Of a stretch of DNA of 64,000 bases, positions 7,207-16,158 are shown in pieces; position 1 is the stretch's first letter; every line of letters begins with the position of its first letter. The stretch is from positions 1 to 64,000 of the forward strand of contig JAGWZL010000007.1 in NCBI GenBank assembly GCA_018968815.1, in the 5' to 3' direction. The DNA is from Verrucomicrobiota bacterium (lineage in GTDB: Bacteria; Chlamydiota; Chlamydiia; Chlamydiales; SM23-39). A program made the position numbers and the translations under genes. Under the pieces are notes generated by a model, which was not told the origin of the DNA, did no database searches, and was given only the letters and a program-made list of their open reading frames with translations.

Positions 7207-9501
7207 TCACCGCCGCAAACTCCGGTTTAAACCCAAGGCAATCAGCGCATCGACCACTTGCGACAGGCTCATGCCGCTCGCCGCCCAGCTCTTCGGGAAA
7301 GCGCTCGTATCGGTACACCCAGGAAAGGGATTGATCTCATTAAACCAATAATAGCCCTGCCCGTCTAAGAAAAAATCGACCCTGGATAGCCCCGTGCATC
7401 GACAAGCGCGGTAAACCCGCTCCGCTAACTCATACCCAAGCTCCCGCTCAGTCTCCGAAATCGCCGCCGGCACCCGGATCTCCATCGCCCCCGCCCCATA
7501 TTTCTTGTCATAGGCGACAAAAGCTCCATGATTCACAATCTCGGCCGCCGGCGCAATGCGCACCTGCTCATTCCCTATCACCGAAAATTCAATTTGCCGC
7601 CCCTGAATCTCTTTTTCCACAATGATCTCATCATCATAGCGAAAAGCCAATTCTACCGCCCGGATCGCCTCTTGCAGATCCACAGCCCGACTCACCCCAA
7701 TGCTCGAACCCAAATGAACCGGTTTAATCCACACAGGAAACGGAAAATTCCCCTCCATCTGATCCAAGAAGGTCTCCACAGTAAAGTGGGAGCGCAAGAG
7801 AGTAAAATAGGGAACAATCGGAACATTGTGATGCACAGCCACCTGTTTCGCCCATCCCTTATGCATACAAATCGCACCCGCTCGATAATCGCACCCCACA
7901 TAGGGAACGTGCAAAGTGTCGAGAAACGCGCTGATCATTCCATCTTCCCCTCTCGGGCCATGGAATATCGGAATGCACACATCGCACTTGAGAAGGTTGG
8001 ACAGAAGGTCGGGGAAAAGCTCCGGCGAGCTCCACTGCCCCTCTTTGGAAATCACAACCGTTTGCACATCATACACAGACTGGTCGAGCGCTGAGACGAT
8101 GTTCTTGGTAGACATGATCGAGACCTCATGCTCCACAGACTCGCCGCCGTATAGCACAACCACTTTCAATTTAGGCGCGCGCGCAGCAAACAGATTGAGG
8201 ATCGGCGCGCCCGCGTGTGTAATGTCGCCCGCGCCAATGGTCAAGACAACATCGAGCGGTTTTAAAAAACTGGCCACGCCCGATTCGAGATGCGTGCGGG
8301 GAAAAAAATGCACTTTCGATCCGAGTTTTTCCCGCAGCCTCGCATATAAATTCGCACTGGTAATGCCCGGTATCGGCGCTTCGCCCGCACTGTAAATATC
8401 GGTCATCACCACTTCATCCGCATCGCCAAAACAGCTCGTAAACTCCTCAAATAAATCGCGCACTCGAGTATAGCGATGCGGCTGAAAGACCACAACGAGT
8501 CTCCTCTCGTGAATCGACTCGCGCAACGCCCGAATCGTCGCCCGCAGCTCATTCGGGTGGTGGCCATAATCGTCATACACGGCCACTTTGTGCTTTTCCC
8601 CTTTGTACTCCAAACGGCGCGCCGTTCCCGAAAACGTTCGAAATGCGCTCCGGATCGCCGACTCCGGGATGTTTAAATGAAGGGCCAGACCCAACACCGC
8701 AGCGCCATTGAGCGCATTGTGTCTCCCAAAGAGAGACAGCTCAATGTCTGCATACTGGTTGACATTGAACCGGATCCCCTTGTTCGATTGCCGAAAATGG
8801 GAAATGCGCAAATCGGCTTTTTCTGAAAACCCGTAAGAGGTCCCCTTCGTCTTCAAGGCGCAAAGACGGGGATCATCGCAGCACCAAACAAGATGCTCCG
8901 TCTGCGCGATAAACTGTTGAAAGGCCAAACTGAGAACCCTTTCAGAGCCCCAATAATCGAGATGATCATGATCGAGATTCGTCAAAATAGCCGCTTGAGC
9001 CGCCGTTTTTAAAAAAGAACCGTCGCTCTCATCCGCCTCCGCCACAAAATAGGCCCCTTGGCCCGCTCTCCCATTCGTATTGAGACTGCGGATGAGCCCC
9101 CCCACAACAAACGAAGGATCGAGGCCCGCCTCCATGAGAACAGTGGCCAAAAGCGCTGTCGTGGTCGTCTTCCCATGTGTACCCGACACAAGCAGATTCT
9201 TCTTCCCCTTCATCAGTTCATTGAGAAGATCAGAACGATGCAGCATCCGCGCCTTGTGCTCTTTCGCACGCACCCACTCGACGTTATCCTCGCGAATGTC
9301 GGTGCTGTACACAACGGTTTCTGTCCCCTCAATGGCATCCGCACGGTGTCCGATTTGGATTTGAGCCCCCTCTTTTTCCAGCTCTTGTAGAAGAGCGCTC
9401 GCTTTCAGATCGCTCCCTTTGACAACATGCCCTTTTTGCAAAAGAATACGGGCCAGAGCGCTCATTCCAATCCCGCCAAGCCCAATAAAATGATAGGTCA
9501 T
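7207..9501 (-). CDS. murC-ddl: Bifunctional UDP-MurNAc--L-Ala ligase / D-Ala--D-Ala ligase
   Basis: 764 aa fusion typical of Chlamydiae. The N-terminal MurC part (residues about 1-445) has the Rossmann start HFIGLGGIGMSALARIL, the ATP loop SGTHGKTTTTALLA and the C-terminal block VVVFQPHRYTRVRDLFEEF. The C-terminal Ddl part (from about residue 450) begins VVVLYGGESVEHEVS and has the ATP-grasp sequences HLGSSIGVSRA and DFFLDGQGYYWFNEINPFPG. It adds L-Ala to UDP-MurNAc and supplies D-Ala-D-Ala for MurF, in the cytoplasm. Its ATG overlaps the murG stop by four bases and its stop overlaps the ftsQ region, which indicates tight operon coupling. Confidence 0.97.
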   Translation of the reverse strand: MTYHFIGLGGIGMSALARILLQKGHVVKGSDLKASALLQELEKEGAQIQIGHRADAIEGTETVVYSTDIREDNVEWVRAKEHKARMLHRSDLLNELMKGKKNLLVSGTHGKTTTTALLATVLMEAGLDPSFVVGGLIRSLNTNGRAGQGAYFVAEADESDGSFLKTAAQAAILTNLDHDHLDYWGSERVLSLAFQQFIAQTEHLVWCCDDPRLCALKTKGTSYGFSEKADLRISHFRQSNKGIRFNVNQYADIELSLFGRHNALNGAAVLGLALHLNIPESAIRSAFRTFSGTARRLEYKGEKHKVAVYDDYGHHPNELRATIRALRESIHERRLVVVFQPHRYTRVRDLFEEFTSCFGDADEVVMTDIYSAGEAPIPGITSANLYARLREKLGSKVHFFPRTHLESGVASFLKPLDVVLTIGAGDITHAGAPILNLFAARAPKLKVVVLYGGESVEHEVSIMSTKNIVSALDQSVYDVQTVVISKEGQWSSPELFPDLLSNLLKCDVCIPIFHGPRGEDGMISAFLDTLHVPYVGCDYRAGAICMHKGWAKQVAVHHNVPIVPYFTLLRSHFTVETFLDQMEGNFPFPVWIKPVHLGSSIGVSRAVDLQEAIRAVELAFRYDDEIIVEKEIQGRQIEFSVIGNEQVRIAPAAEIVNHGAFVAYDKKYGAGAMEIRVPAAISETERELGYELAERVYRACRCTGLSRVDFFLDGQGYYWFNEINPFPGCTDTSAFPKSWAASGMSLSQVVDALIALGLNRSLRR

Positions 9502-10472
9502 GTATGTTCTCCAATAGCTCGAACAACGGCCCCCAATGGCACAGTGTTGGGCAGCACAAGAGTGTTCAGCGCCGCCCGATGCTGCGGCAAATGAGCCACA
9601 AGCGCCTCAATTTCCTGCGCCAGCCGCTCAGGCGTTGCATCTTTTTGATGGAGCAGTCTCACTCCTTGTCCCAAAAACTCCCCATTTTTTCTTTGGTGAT
9701 CGTGCGCATAAGGATACGGAATCACCACAGCCGGCAGGTTGTACCGAATCAATTCTGCGCTCGTTCCTGCGCCGCAACGGCATACCGCAAAATCGGCGCG
9801 CGCATACAGCGAGGGCATATCTTCCTCAAAAGGCTTGATCATTGCCGGAACAGTGTAGTGTAACTCTTGCCCCCCTTTTCCCGTCAAGTGAATCACTTGA
9901 AAAGGAAAAGAAAGATATTTGGCCGCCTCGCAAAATGTTTGATTAATAAAAGCCGCTCCCTGCGATCCGCCAAAGACCAAAATGGTTTTTCGTTGAGGGT
10001 CTTTGCTAGACGCCCTTTTTTTCTCCTGCTTCCAGGGCAGAAGAGGGACATACACCGCCCTTTTATGAACCACTGGAAATTGAAACGCCACTTTTTTCGC
10101 AAAAGGGGCAAACCAACGATTGACCTTGCCAAAGGTGCAATTAGGTTCAAAAAGGACGATCTTTTTTCGCAATAAGACGGCTGCGAGCAAAATGGGAAAG
10201 GTATGAAAACTGCCAAAACCGACCACCACATCTGGCGCAAACCGGAGGAGAAGCAAAAGGCTTTGCCAGGTCCCTTTCAGCAAGGCCCATACCCCTCTCA
10301 GCGAAGAGGCCGAAGTGATTTCACACGAGGGGGCTTTGCGGTTAAAAAAGGGAGAGGAGTGGAGCTTGTGGCCCGCAAAGAGCACTTCGCAATCCAACAG
10401 CTGCTCCGCCAGTTGCTGCGCAGGAAAAAGATGGCCCCCCGTGCCGCCCGTTGCGATCAATACCTTGCGCAT
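9498..10472 (-). CDS. murG: UDP-GlcNAc transferase MurG (lipid II synthesis)
   Basis: Adds GlcNAc to lipid I on the inner membrane face to form lipid II. The N terminus MRKVLIATGGTGGHLFPA holds the glycine-rich loop of the family, and FGGSQGAAFINQTF plus RCGAGTSAELIRYNLPAVVIPYP (split over the sugar-nucleotide site) are the other signatures. The frame is open to 10517, but the ATG at 10472 has a GAGGTG ribosome site and the canonical N terminus, giving 324 aa, slightly short for the family. It overlaps the 3-prime end of ftsW by 16 bases. Confidence 0.95.
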   Translation of the reverse strand: MRKVLIATGGTGGHLFPAQQLAEQLLDCEVLFAGHKLHSSPFFNRKAPSCEITSASSLRGVWALLKGTWQSLLLLLRFAPDVVVGFGSFHTFPILLAAVLLRKKIVLFEPNCTFGKVNRWFAPFAKKVAFQFPVVHKRAVYVPLLPWKQEKKRASSKDPQRKTILVFGGSQGAAFINQTFCEAAKYLSFPFQVIHLTGKGGQELHYTVPAMIKPFEEDMPSLYARADFAVCRCGAGTSAELIRYNLPAVVIPYPYAHDHQRKNGEFLGQGVRLLHQKDATPERLAQEIEALVAHLPQHRAALNTLVLPNTVPLGAVVRAIGEHT

Positions 10473-11563
10473 GAGTTCACCTCTTTGCGCGAAATATCGA
10501 GTAAAATAAAAAGACACACCACGTTGACCATGAGAGAACTGCCCCCTTGAGAAAAGAAGGGCAAGGTCATCCCTTTGCTAGGCAAGAGCCCCGAAACAAT
10601 CCCCAAGTTGAGAAACGCTTGGATCGCAATCAAAAAGGTGACAATCGCAGCCAATAAAAAAGCGTCCTTCCGTTGAGCGCTGAGGGCAATGAGGAGGCCC
10701 GCTGAGGCCATCCCCATGTAAAGGGCAATTAACAAAAGGATCCCCACAAAGCCGGTCTCTTCGGCATAAATGGCGGCGATGTAATCGCTTCTCGCCTCTG
10801 GCAAGTAGTTCAGCTTCTGCAAACTTTCCCCCAAACCCCGGCCCACCAATTTTCCAGAGCCTGCCGCGATTTTCGCTTGATGGGGTTGATGCCCTTTCCC
10901 CCGCAAGTCGAGTTCGGGGTGCAAATAGACAGCCAAGCGGCTCCGCACATGCGGCATTTGAGAGGCGGCGCCGACCCCCAATAACAAAAGGCACAGGAGG
11001 GGGAGCGCCCAATACAAAAGGCGGATTCTCGCCAAAAAAAACAAAACAATGAGCAGAGTGCAGATGATGGAAGCGGTTCCATTGTCGGGCTCAAAGAGAA
11101 TGAGGGCGATGGGTAGGGAAAACAGGGCGAGCATTTTGAGAAAGGGCTTCCAGGCAACCGGTTGATTTTGTTTCGATAACCAGTAAATAAATGCAGCGGG
11201 AAGAAGAACTTTGACCCCTTCTGACGGTTGGCCAATCGGAATGCCGGCGATCCCCAGCCATCGATGCGCTCCATTGATTTTCATCCCGATACCGGGCACA
11301 AAGACCAATACGAGAAGAAGACACGCGCAAATCAAGAGCGGATAACTGTAACGAATCAACTTTTCATAGCCAAGACGGTAGACAACCAGACCGGCTGCAA
11401 TCCCGACAAGCCCGTAGCCGATCTGTTTGAGCAAGGCGGTATGCGTGCTGGTCTCTAACGAGCGGTCGATGATTTCGGCGGCTGTCGTATTGAAAATCAT
11501 CAGGAGGCCGATAGAAAAGAGAAGCTGGGCTGTGATGATGAGCAAAATCGCAGCGCGGGCCAT
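10457..11563 (-). CDS. ftsW: Peptidoglycan glycosyltransferase / division protein FtsW
   Basis: 368 aa polytopic SEDS protein with about ten membrane segments. Recognisable family stretches are GAHRWLGIAGIPIGQPSEGVK, RLGYGLVG-like segments near the N terminus, GRGLGESLQKLNYLPEARSD and the C-terminal LPFFSQGGSSLMVNV. FtsW polymerises lipid II at the septum together with a class B penicillin-binding protein. It lies between nlpD and murG, as in Chlamydia. Confidence 0.95.
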   Translation of the reverse strand: MARAAILLIITAQLLFSIGLLMIFNTTAAEIIDRSLETSTHTALLKQIGYGLVGIAAGLVVYRLGYEKLIRYSYPLLICACLLLVLVFVPGIGMKINGAHRWLGIAGIPIGQPSEGVKVLLPAAFIYWLSKQNQPVAWKPFLKMLALFSLPIALILFEPDNGTASIICTLLIVLFFLARIRLLYWALPLLCLLLLGVGAASQMPHVRSRLAVYLHPELDLRGKGHQPHQAKIAAGSGKLVGRGLGESLQKLNYLPEARSDYIAAIYAEETGFVGILLLIALYMGMASAGLLIALSAQRKDAFLLAAIVTFLIAIQAFLNLGIVSGLLPSKGMTLPFFSQGGSSLMVNVVCLFILLDISRKEVNSCARY

Positions 11564-11568
11564 ACAAA

Positions 11569-12231
11569 TTACCTAATCCGCAGCCGATCCCCTGCTTTTA
11601 GCTTCCGCGCTTTTTCTTCATTCAGTCCATTGAGTTTGAGCAACTCATCGAGCTTCATGTGGTGCCGCTGCGCAATCGCCCAGGGATTTTCTCCCACTTT
11701 GATCGTGTAGTATTCGGGATTGCTCTCCAGCGCTTTGGATTCGCTCACTTTGGGCAATGCTTTTTCAGTGGGGAGTTTCAGAACCTGCCCGATTTTCAAA
11801 AAGGAGCTCGGCAAGTGATTCAATTTGATGATCTCATCGACGCTGACGCGGTTCGCACGGGCAATTTTTTCTAAACTATCCCCTTTTTTGACCACCACTT
11901 CATGCGTGGGCATGGGAGGCAAAACGGGCGGCGCAGCCACAACAGGGACAGGAGGAGGCGCGACCGATGCAAGGGGCGCTTCGAGAGAGGGCAACGAATG
12001 GACAACCGCCGGCTCTTCAGGGGGTTTGGGCGCTTCGGGCAGCGTTAAGGAGGCGATCTCCTGATAGACAGGCGTCTCAAATTTTGGCAATTGCAAATGG
12101 ATCGGCTCTTCTTGAGCGATCTCATTTTTTTGCGGCCCTTCGTCTTGCATGGTGATGGCTGCGACGAGAAGGACAGCTAGCAGAGCGGCATTGATCATCA
12201 CCGCAATCAAAATGGGTTTTTTGCGATTCAT
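11569..12231 (-). CDS. nlpD: NlpD-like LysM protein without peptidase domain
   Basis: 220 aa. One N-terminal membrane anchor (residues about 7-26) is followed by a long Pro/Val/Ala-rich linker and two LysM domains: HEVVVKKGDSLEKIARANR (about residue 110) and YYTIKVGENPWAIAQRHHM (about residue 172). LysM binds peptidoglycan. NlpD proteins commonly end with an M23 peptidase-like domain that activates amidases. Here the protein stops after the second LysM, so it looks like a binding-only version. The ATG overlaps the murD stop as ATGA with a GAGGGA site, which indicates coupled translation. Confidence 0.85.
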   Translation of the reverse strand: MNRKKPILIAVMINAALLAVLLVAAITMQDEGPQKNEIAQEEPIHLQLPKFETPVYQEIASLTLPEAPKPPEEPAVVHSLPSLEAPLASVAPPPVPVVAAPPVLPPMPTHEVVVKKGDSLEKIARANRVSVDEIIKLNHLPSSFLKIGQVLKLPTEKALPKVSESKALESNPEYYTIKVGENPWAIAQRHHMKLDELLKLNGLNEEKARKLKAGDRLRIR

Positions 12232-13442
12232 AATTCCCTCACAAGACGCTTAAATTCATCGCCTCTTTGCTCATAATTTTCGAACTGGTCATAACTGGAG
12301 CAGCCTGGCGATAGGAGCACTGCTTCCGGTTTCTTGGCCATCTGTTTGGCCAGCTTGACAGCATCGGCAAATCGGTCCACCCCCACAAACGGGAAATAGG
12401 GAGCCAGTTCGTACTCCATAATAGGAGCCGCTTTTCCATAAGCGATCATTTGCCGCACTTTGCCTTGGAATGGCGTAATCCATGGCTTATACGAGGCGCC
12501 TTTATGGACACCGCCAATCAGCAATATGACGGGTCCCTCGATTCGCTCCACCGCATGCAGAACCGAGTGGATGTTGGACGATTTACTGTCATTATAATAC
12601 GCAACTCCGTTGATTTCCGCCACCCATTCAATGCGATGCGGTGGTTTTTTATAGCGAGTCAGCCCGCGCAAAAATTCTGCGTCAGTCACACCACAACGTT
12701 TGCATAAGAGGTAAGCTGCTTGCACACTTTGTTTTGACGGCATCTCCAATTGGGTATAGCTGAGCGCCTCGATCAGCGCAAGTTCTTTTTCGAATGTCTG
12801 CGCATTTGGGAAAAGGGGACGGTAGGCATCTAAAACGGCGTCAGAAACATACACACTGCCCCCCTCTTTCACGCAACACTGGATCCGCGCTTTCGCAGAT
12901 GCATATTCTTGCATATCGCGATGCCGGTCCAAATGATTGGGGGTAATGTTCAAGACGAGCGCCGCCTCTAACACGGGAGCGTGCAGAGTCTCCAACTGAA
13001 ACGAACTCAATTCGAGGAGAATGATTTCCTCGGGATCCGCATGCAGCAAATAGTGGCAAAGGCTATCCCCCACATTGCCTAGCGCACGCGCTTTTTTGCC
13101 CGCTGCATTGAGCAGATGAGCGACCAGCGTCACTGTGGTGGTTTTTCCATTCGATCCCGTGATGCCAAAACAGCGGTTTTGTAGATGTCTGCAGCCAAGC
13201 TCCATTTCTCCAATGACCTCGATCCCCCGCTCTTGGGCCTTTTGCACAAGCGGATGAGTCGGAGGAATGCCGGGCGATACAATCACCTGTTGAAATTCAT
13301 GAAGAGGGATGTCGGCGGTATCGGATAAGACCCCTTCTCCTCCCTTCTGATCGACGACGACCACATCATCCCCTCGTGCGCGCAAAAAAGCCGCCGCCGC
13401 TTTTCCGCTCACACCATAACCTACGACCAACACTTTGCGCAT
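12228..13442 (-). CDS. murD: UDP-MurNAc-L-Ala--D-Glu ligase MurD
   Basis: 404 aa. The N-terminal nucleotide-binding domain begins VLVVGYGVSGKAAAAFLRARG. The ATP loop GITGSNGKTTTVTLVAHLL and the motif ELSSFQLETL follow, with NITPNHLDRH and YYNDSKSSNIHSVLHAV as further Mur ligase signatures. It adds D-glutamate to UDP-MurNAc-L-Ala in the cytoplasm. A little shorter than E. coli MurD. Second downstream of murF in the operon, directly after mraY. Confidence 0.96.
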   Translation of the reverse strand: MRKVLVVGYGVSGKAAAAFLRARGDDVVVVDQKGGEGVLSDTADIPLHEFQQVIVSPGIPPTHPLVQKAQERGIEVIGEMELGCRHLQNRCFGITGSNGKTTTVTLVAHLLNAAGKKARALGNVGDSLCHYLLHADPEEIILLELSSFQLETLHAPVLEAALVLNITPNHLDRHRDMQEYASAKARIQCCVKEGGSVYVSDAVLDAYRPLFPNAQTFEKELALIEALSYTQLEMPSKQSVQAAYLLCKRCGVTDAEFLRGLTRYKKPPHRIEWVAEINGVAYYNDSKSSNIHSVLHAVERIEGPVILLIGGVHKGASYKPWITPFQGKVRQMIAYGKAAPIMEYELAPYFPFVGVDRFADAVKLAKQMAKKPEAVLLSPGCSSYDQFENYEQRGDEFKRLVREL

Positions 13443-13455
13443 ATATATATTAGGC

Positions 13456-14658
13456 TCATTGTAATTTTAAAGAGGCGACCGCGCACATGGCGAGAAGCAA
13501 GCTGAGAATCCAAAAACGGATCACCACTTTGGTCTCGGGCCACCCCTTATATTCGAAATGGTGGTGGAGCGGCGCACAGAGAAAAACCCTCTTTTTATGG
13601 CGATACCGATAACTGAGCACCTGCAAAATGACCGACAAAGCCTCTGCCACAAAGATCCCTCCAGCGATCGCCAAAATGACTTCGCGCCGCAGACACACGG
13701 CAGACACGCCCAAGATGCCGCCGAGGGAGAGCGACCCGGTGTCTCCCATAAAGACTTGCGCAGGATAGCCATTGTACCACAAAAAGCCGAGCGCAGCGCC
13801 TGCCATCGCAAACAGATACACGCCGATCTCCCCGCTCCCCTCGATGTAAAGAATGTTGAGATAACGGGCGAGATCAATGTGATTCGAGAGAAAAGCGAAG
13901 AGAGCGAGCACCAGCGACGCCATGATTAAACAGCCAGCCGCTAAACCATCGAGTCCATCGGTGAGATTGACCGCATTCGAGGCCCCTGTGATGACAAAAA
14001 TGAAGAAGAGAAACGCCAACCAGATGGGGAAGCGAAATAAGGGATCTTTGAAAAAAGGAATATAAAATTGCTGTTCATACTGCTGCATAGAAAGAGTCGT
14101 GGTGATGATTTTCTTCCCTTCAACCACTTGCTCTTTGGCAATCGGAGGACGGCAAAATTTTTGACCCGAAAGGACGTGCGAGATAGAGGGCACTAAAAGA
14201 TACAGAGCGATCAGGGCAGAAAAACAGACTTGGATCCCCATTTTCTTGCGGCTCTTAAGCCCCTTGCTATTTTTATGGCGCAGCTTCAAATAATCATCGA
14301 TCCCGCCCAAAAGCCCCAATACGAGAGTGGTAAACGCTAAAATCCAAGTGAAGGCGCTTTGCAAATCCATCCAAAGAAGCAACGAAATGGCCATCGAGAA
14401 GAGGATTAAAATCCCTCCCATGGTCGGCGTATCCTTCTTTTTGCCATGCAACTGCGCTAAAAGAGGCACCTCCTCCATGCTCCGAATCGGTTGGCCAATC
14501 TTGAGTTCATACAGTTTTTTGATGAACCGAGGCCCTAAAAAAATCGTGAGCACCAGCGCTGTCGCCGCAGCCAAAATCATGCGCGTCGAAAAATAGGTGA
14601 ATGCAAAAGGCACTTTGACTCCGAGAGATTGCAGCCACTCAAGAAAGAGAATCAACAT
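13456..14658 (-). CDS. mraY: Phospho-MurNAc-pentapeptide transferase MraY
   Basis: Forms lipid I from UDP-MurNAc-pentapeptide and undecaprenyl phosphate at the inner membrane. 400 aa with about ten membrane segments. Signatures are KKDTPTMGGILIL, GGIDDYLKLRHKNSKGL, NAVNLTDGLDGLAAG and VFMGDTGSLSLGG (with the catalytic aspartates) and APLHHHFEYKGWPETK near the end. It is longer than most MraY proteins because of an extra segment at about residues 170-205 (between SISHVLSG and the FKDPLFRFP segment), which would lie in a periplasmic loop. The gene follows murF after a seven-base gap. Confidence 0.96.
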   Translation of the reverse strand: MLILFLEWLQSLGVKVPFAFTYFSTRMILAAATALVLTIFLGPRFIKKLYELKIGQPIRSMEEVPLLAQLHGKKKDTPTMGGILILFSMAISLLLWMDLQSAFTWILAFTTLVLGLLGGIDDYLKLRHKNSKGLKSRKKMGIQVCFSALIALYLLVPSISHVLSGQKFCRPPIAKEQVVEGKKIITTTLSMQQYEQQFYIPFFKDPLFRFPIWLAFLFFIFVITGASNAVNLTDGLDGLAAGCLIMASLVLALFAFLSNHIDLARYLNILYIEGSGEIGVYLFAMAGAALGFLWYNGYPAQVFMGDTGSLSLGGILGVSAVCLRREVILAIAGGIFVAEALSVILQVLSYRYRHKKRVFLCAPLHHHFEYKGWPETKVVIRFWILSLLLAMCAVASLKLQ

Positions 14659-14665
14659 GCCCTTC

Positions 14666-15994
14666 TCACAAATAGTTAAACAATTTGTCCATCTCGACCA
14701 CGCGCGACGCCTTCACCAACACCACATCCCCCGGTCTAACAAGACTTTTCACCCTTTCAGAAAGAGAATTGAAATCGTAATATTGCTCCGCAGGTTTCTG
14801 CACCTCTTGAAACGCCTCATAAATCGGAGACGCCTCCTTCCCTAAAATGAGCAGATGGTCCACGTGCTTTTGCGCAAATTGACCCACCTCTCGATGCATC
14901 TGATCGTGTTCAGAACCCAAATCGACCATAAACCCAAGAACCGCAATCCGCTTCCCCCCCTCTTTCGGCGCCGGAAGATGGGCCAGCGCCGCCTTCATCG
15001 ACTCAGGGTTCGCATTGTACGCATCATTAATGAAGAGAACTCCATTGTGCTCAATCTCTTCAAAACGCATCTTGGGCAATTTCAAAAAAGAGATCCGATT
15101 TTGAATCTCATCCCAACTCATTTTCATTTGCCGCGCCACACTGACCGCCGCCAAAAAGTCGTGCAGAAAATGGGCCTGCTTATAGGGCGGATCAAACCGA
15201 TAAGCCCTCACTCCCCTCTCATCGACAAAATATTCGGATGAAAGGAAAAAATCGGCTGTCCGCTCCTCTAAAGAAAAACTCAATCTGTCTCCATGCATCT
15301 GCTGAATCGCCTCAGGATATTGATACAGGGCGTGATCAAAAATGCACTTTTGAGTCCTCGGATGGGCAAATATTTCAGCCTTGTATTTCGCAATATCGAG
15401 CAGCCCCCTTGGGAAATTCGCCTTATGCGCAGGAGCCAATTTCGTAAAGACCCCTACATCAGGCGCGGCGATCTCCACCAACCTGCCAATATCCCCAGGC
15501 TCCGTCATCCCCATCTCCACAACAAGGACCTCCTCCTCGCCCGTCCGATTCAGAAGAGTAATGGGATAGGTAAGCTTCGTGTTGTAATTCAAAGGGGTTT
15601 TGCCCACCTTGTATTTGCCCTCTAAAAGAGTCGCGATAAATTCCTTCGTGGTGGTCTTGCCCACAGAACCGGTAATCCCAATCATCTGCGCTCGGCACTC
15701 CTGCATGAAAAGACGAGCCAGCATCTGCAAACTGCCCGCTACATCCTCAACAGGCAACAAGATGAGCCCATAGTCGGGCCCCTGGTATCCCTTATTGACC
15801 ACGGCTCCCACCGCTCCATGCATCCGCGCATCCGCCAAACACTGATGCCCATCCACCCTCTTCCCCTTCAGGGCGAAAAATAGCTCTCCAGGCTCGATTT
15901 TTCTGCTATCAATTTGATAACCAGTGACTTGCAATTGACTCTCACACACTACACCCAACCGATGAGCAATCTTTTTGATGGGAACATGCCGCAT
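14666..15994 (-). CDS. murF: UDP-MurNAc-tripeptide--D-Ala-D-Ala ligase MurF
   Basis: 442 aa. Contains the N-terminal substrate domain (IDSRKIEPGELFFALKGKRV), the ATP loop GITGSVGKTTTKEFIATLL, VEMGMTEPGDIGRL and LFINDAYNANPESMKAAL, all standard for MurF. It joins D-Ala-D-Ala to the muropeptide precursor. An AGGAGG ribosome site sits four bases before the ATG. This is the first gene of the eight-gene murF-mraY-murD-nlpD-ftsW-murG-murC/ddl-ftsQ cluster, and a promoter lies just upstream (16014-16043). Confidence 0.96.
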   Translation of the reverse strand: MRHVPIKKIAHRLGVVCESQLQVTGYQIDSRKIEPGELFFALKGKRVDGHQCLADARMHGAVGAVVNKGYQGPDYGLILLPVEDVAGSLQMLARLFMQECRAQMIGITGSVGKTTTKEFIATLLEGKYKVGKTPLNYNTKLTYPITLLNRTGEEEVLVVEMGMTEPGDIGRLVEIAAPDVGVFTKLAPAHKANFPRGLLDIAKYKAEIFAHPRTQKCIFDHALYQYPEAIQQMHGDRLSFSLEERTADFFLSSEYFVDERGVRAYRFDPPYKQAHFLHDFLAAVSVARQMKMSWDEIQNRISFLKLPKMRFEEIEHNGVLFINDAYNANPESMKAALAHLPAPKEGGKRIAVLGFMVDLGSEHDQMHREVGQFAQKHVDHLLILGKEASPIYEAFQEVQKPAEQYYDFNSLSERVKSLVRPGDVVLVKASRVVEMDKLFNYL

Positions 15995-16013
15995 AAAGCC
16001 TCCTGCCCTAAAG

Positions 16014-16043
16014 TATATATCCCCTTTTATGAAATCTGAGCAA
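16014..16043 (-). promoter_or_regulatory. Probable promoter of the mur/fts operon
   Basis: On the minus strand a TTGCTC box (16038-16043) and a TATATA box (16014-16019) are separated by 18 bases. The murF ATG lies 20 bases downstream of the -10 box, giving a very short leader that just fits the AGGAGG site. It is divergent from the promoter of the effector-like gene at 16159. Confidence 0.5.
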
Positions 16044-16106
16044 CAAACAGATGTAACAGGCTTAAGACAAGGCTGTTATACCAGTATTTCAAAATATATA
16101 AAATTA

Positions 16107-16136
16107 TTGAAACTAAACACGCAAATAATGTATAAT
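16107..16136 (+). promoter_or_regulatory. Probable promoter of the USP-macro gene
   Basis: TTGAAA (16107-16112) and a perfect TATAAT (16131-16136) are separated by 18 bases in a very AT-rich stretch. The start codon of the downstream gene is 23 bases after the -10 box, with a GAGAG ribosome site. This is one of the best consensus matches in the window, so the gene has its own transcription signal. Confidence 0.65.
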
Positions 16137-16158
16137 TATTTGAAAAAGAGAGCTATAT

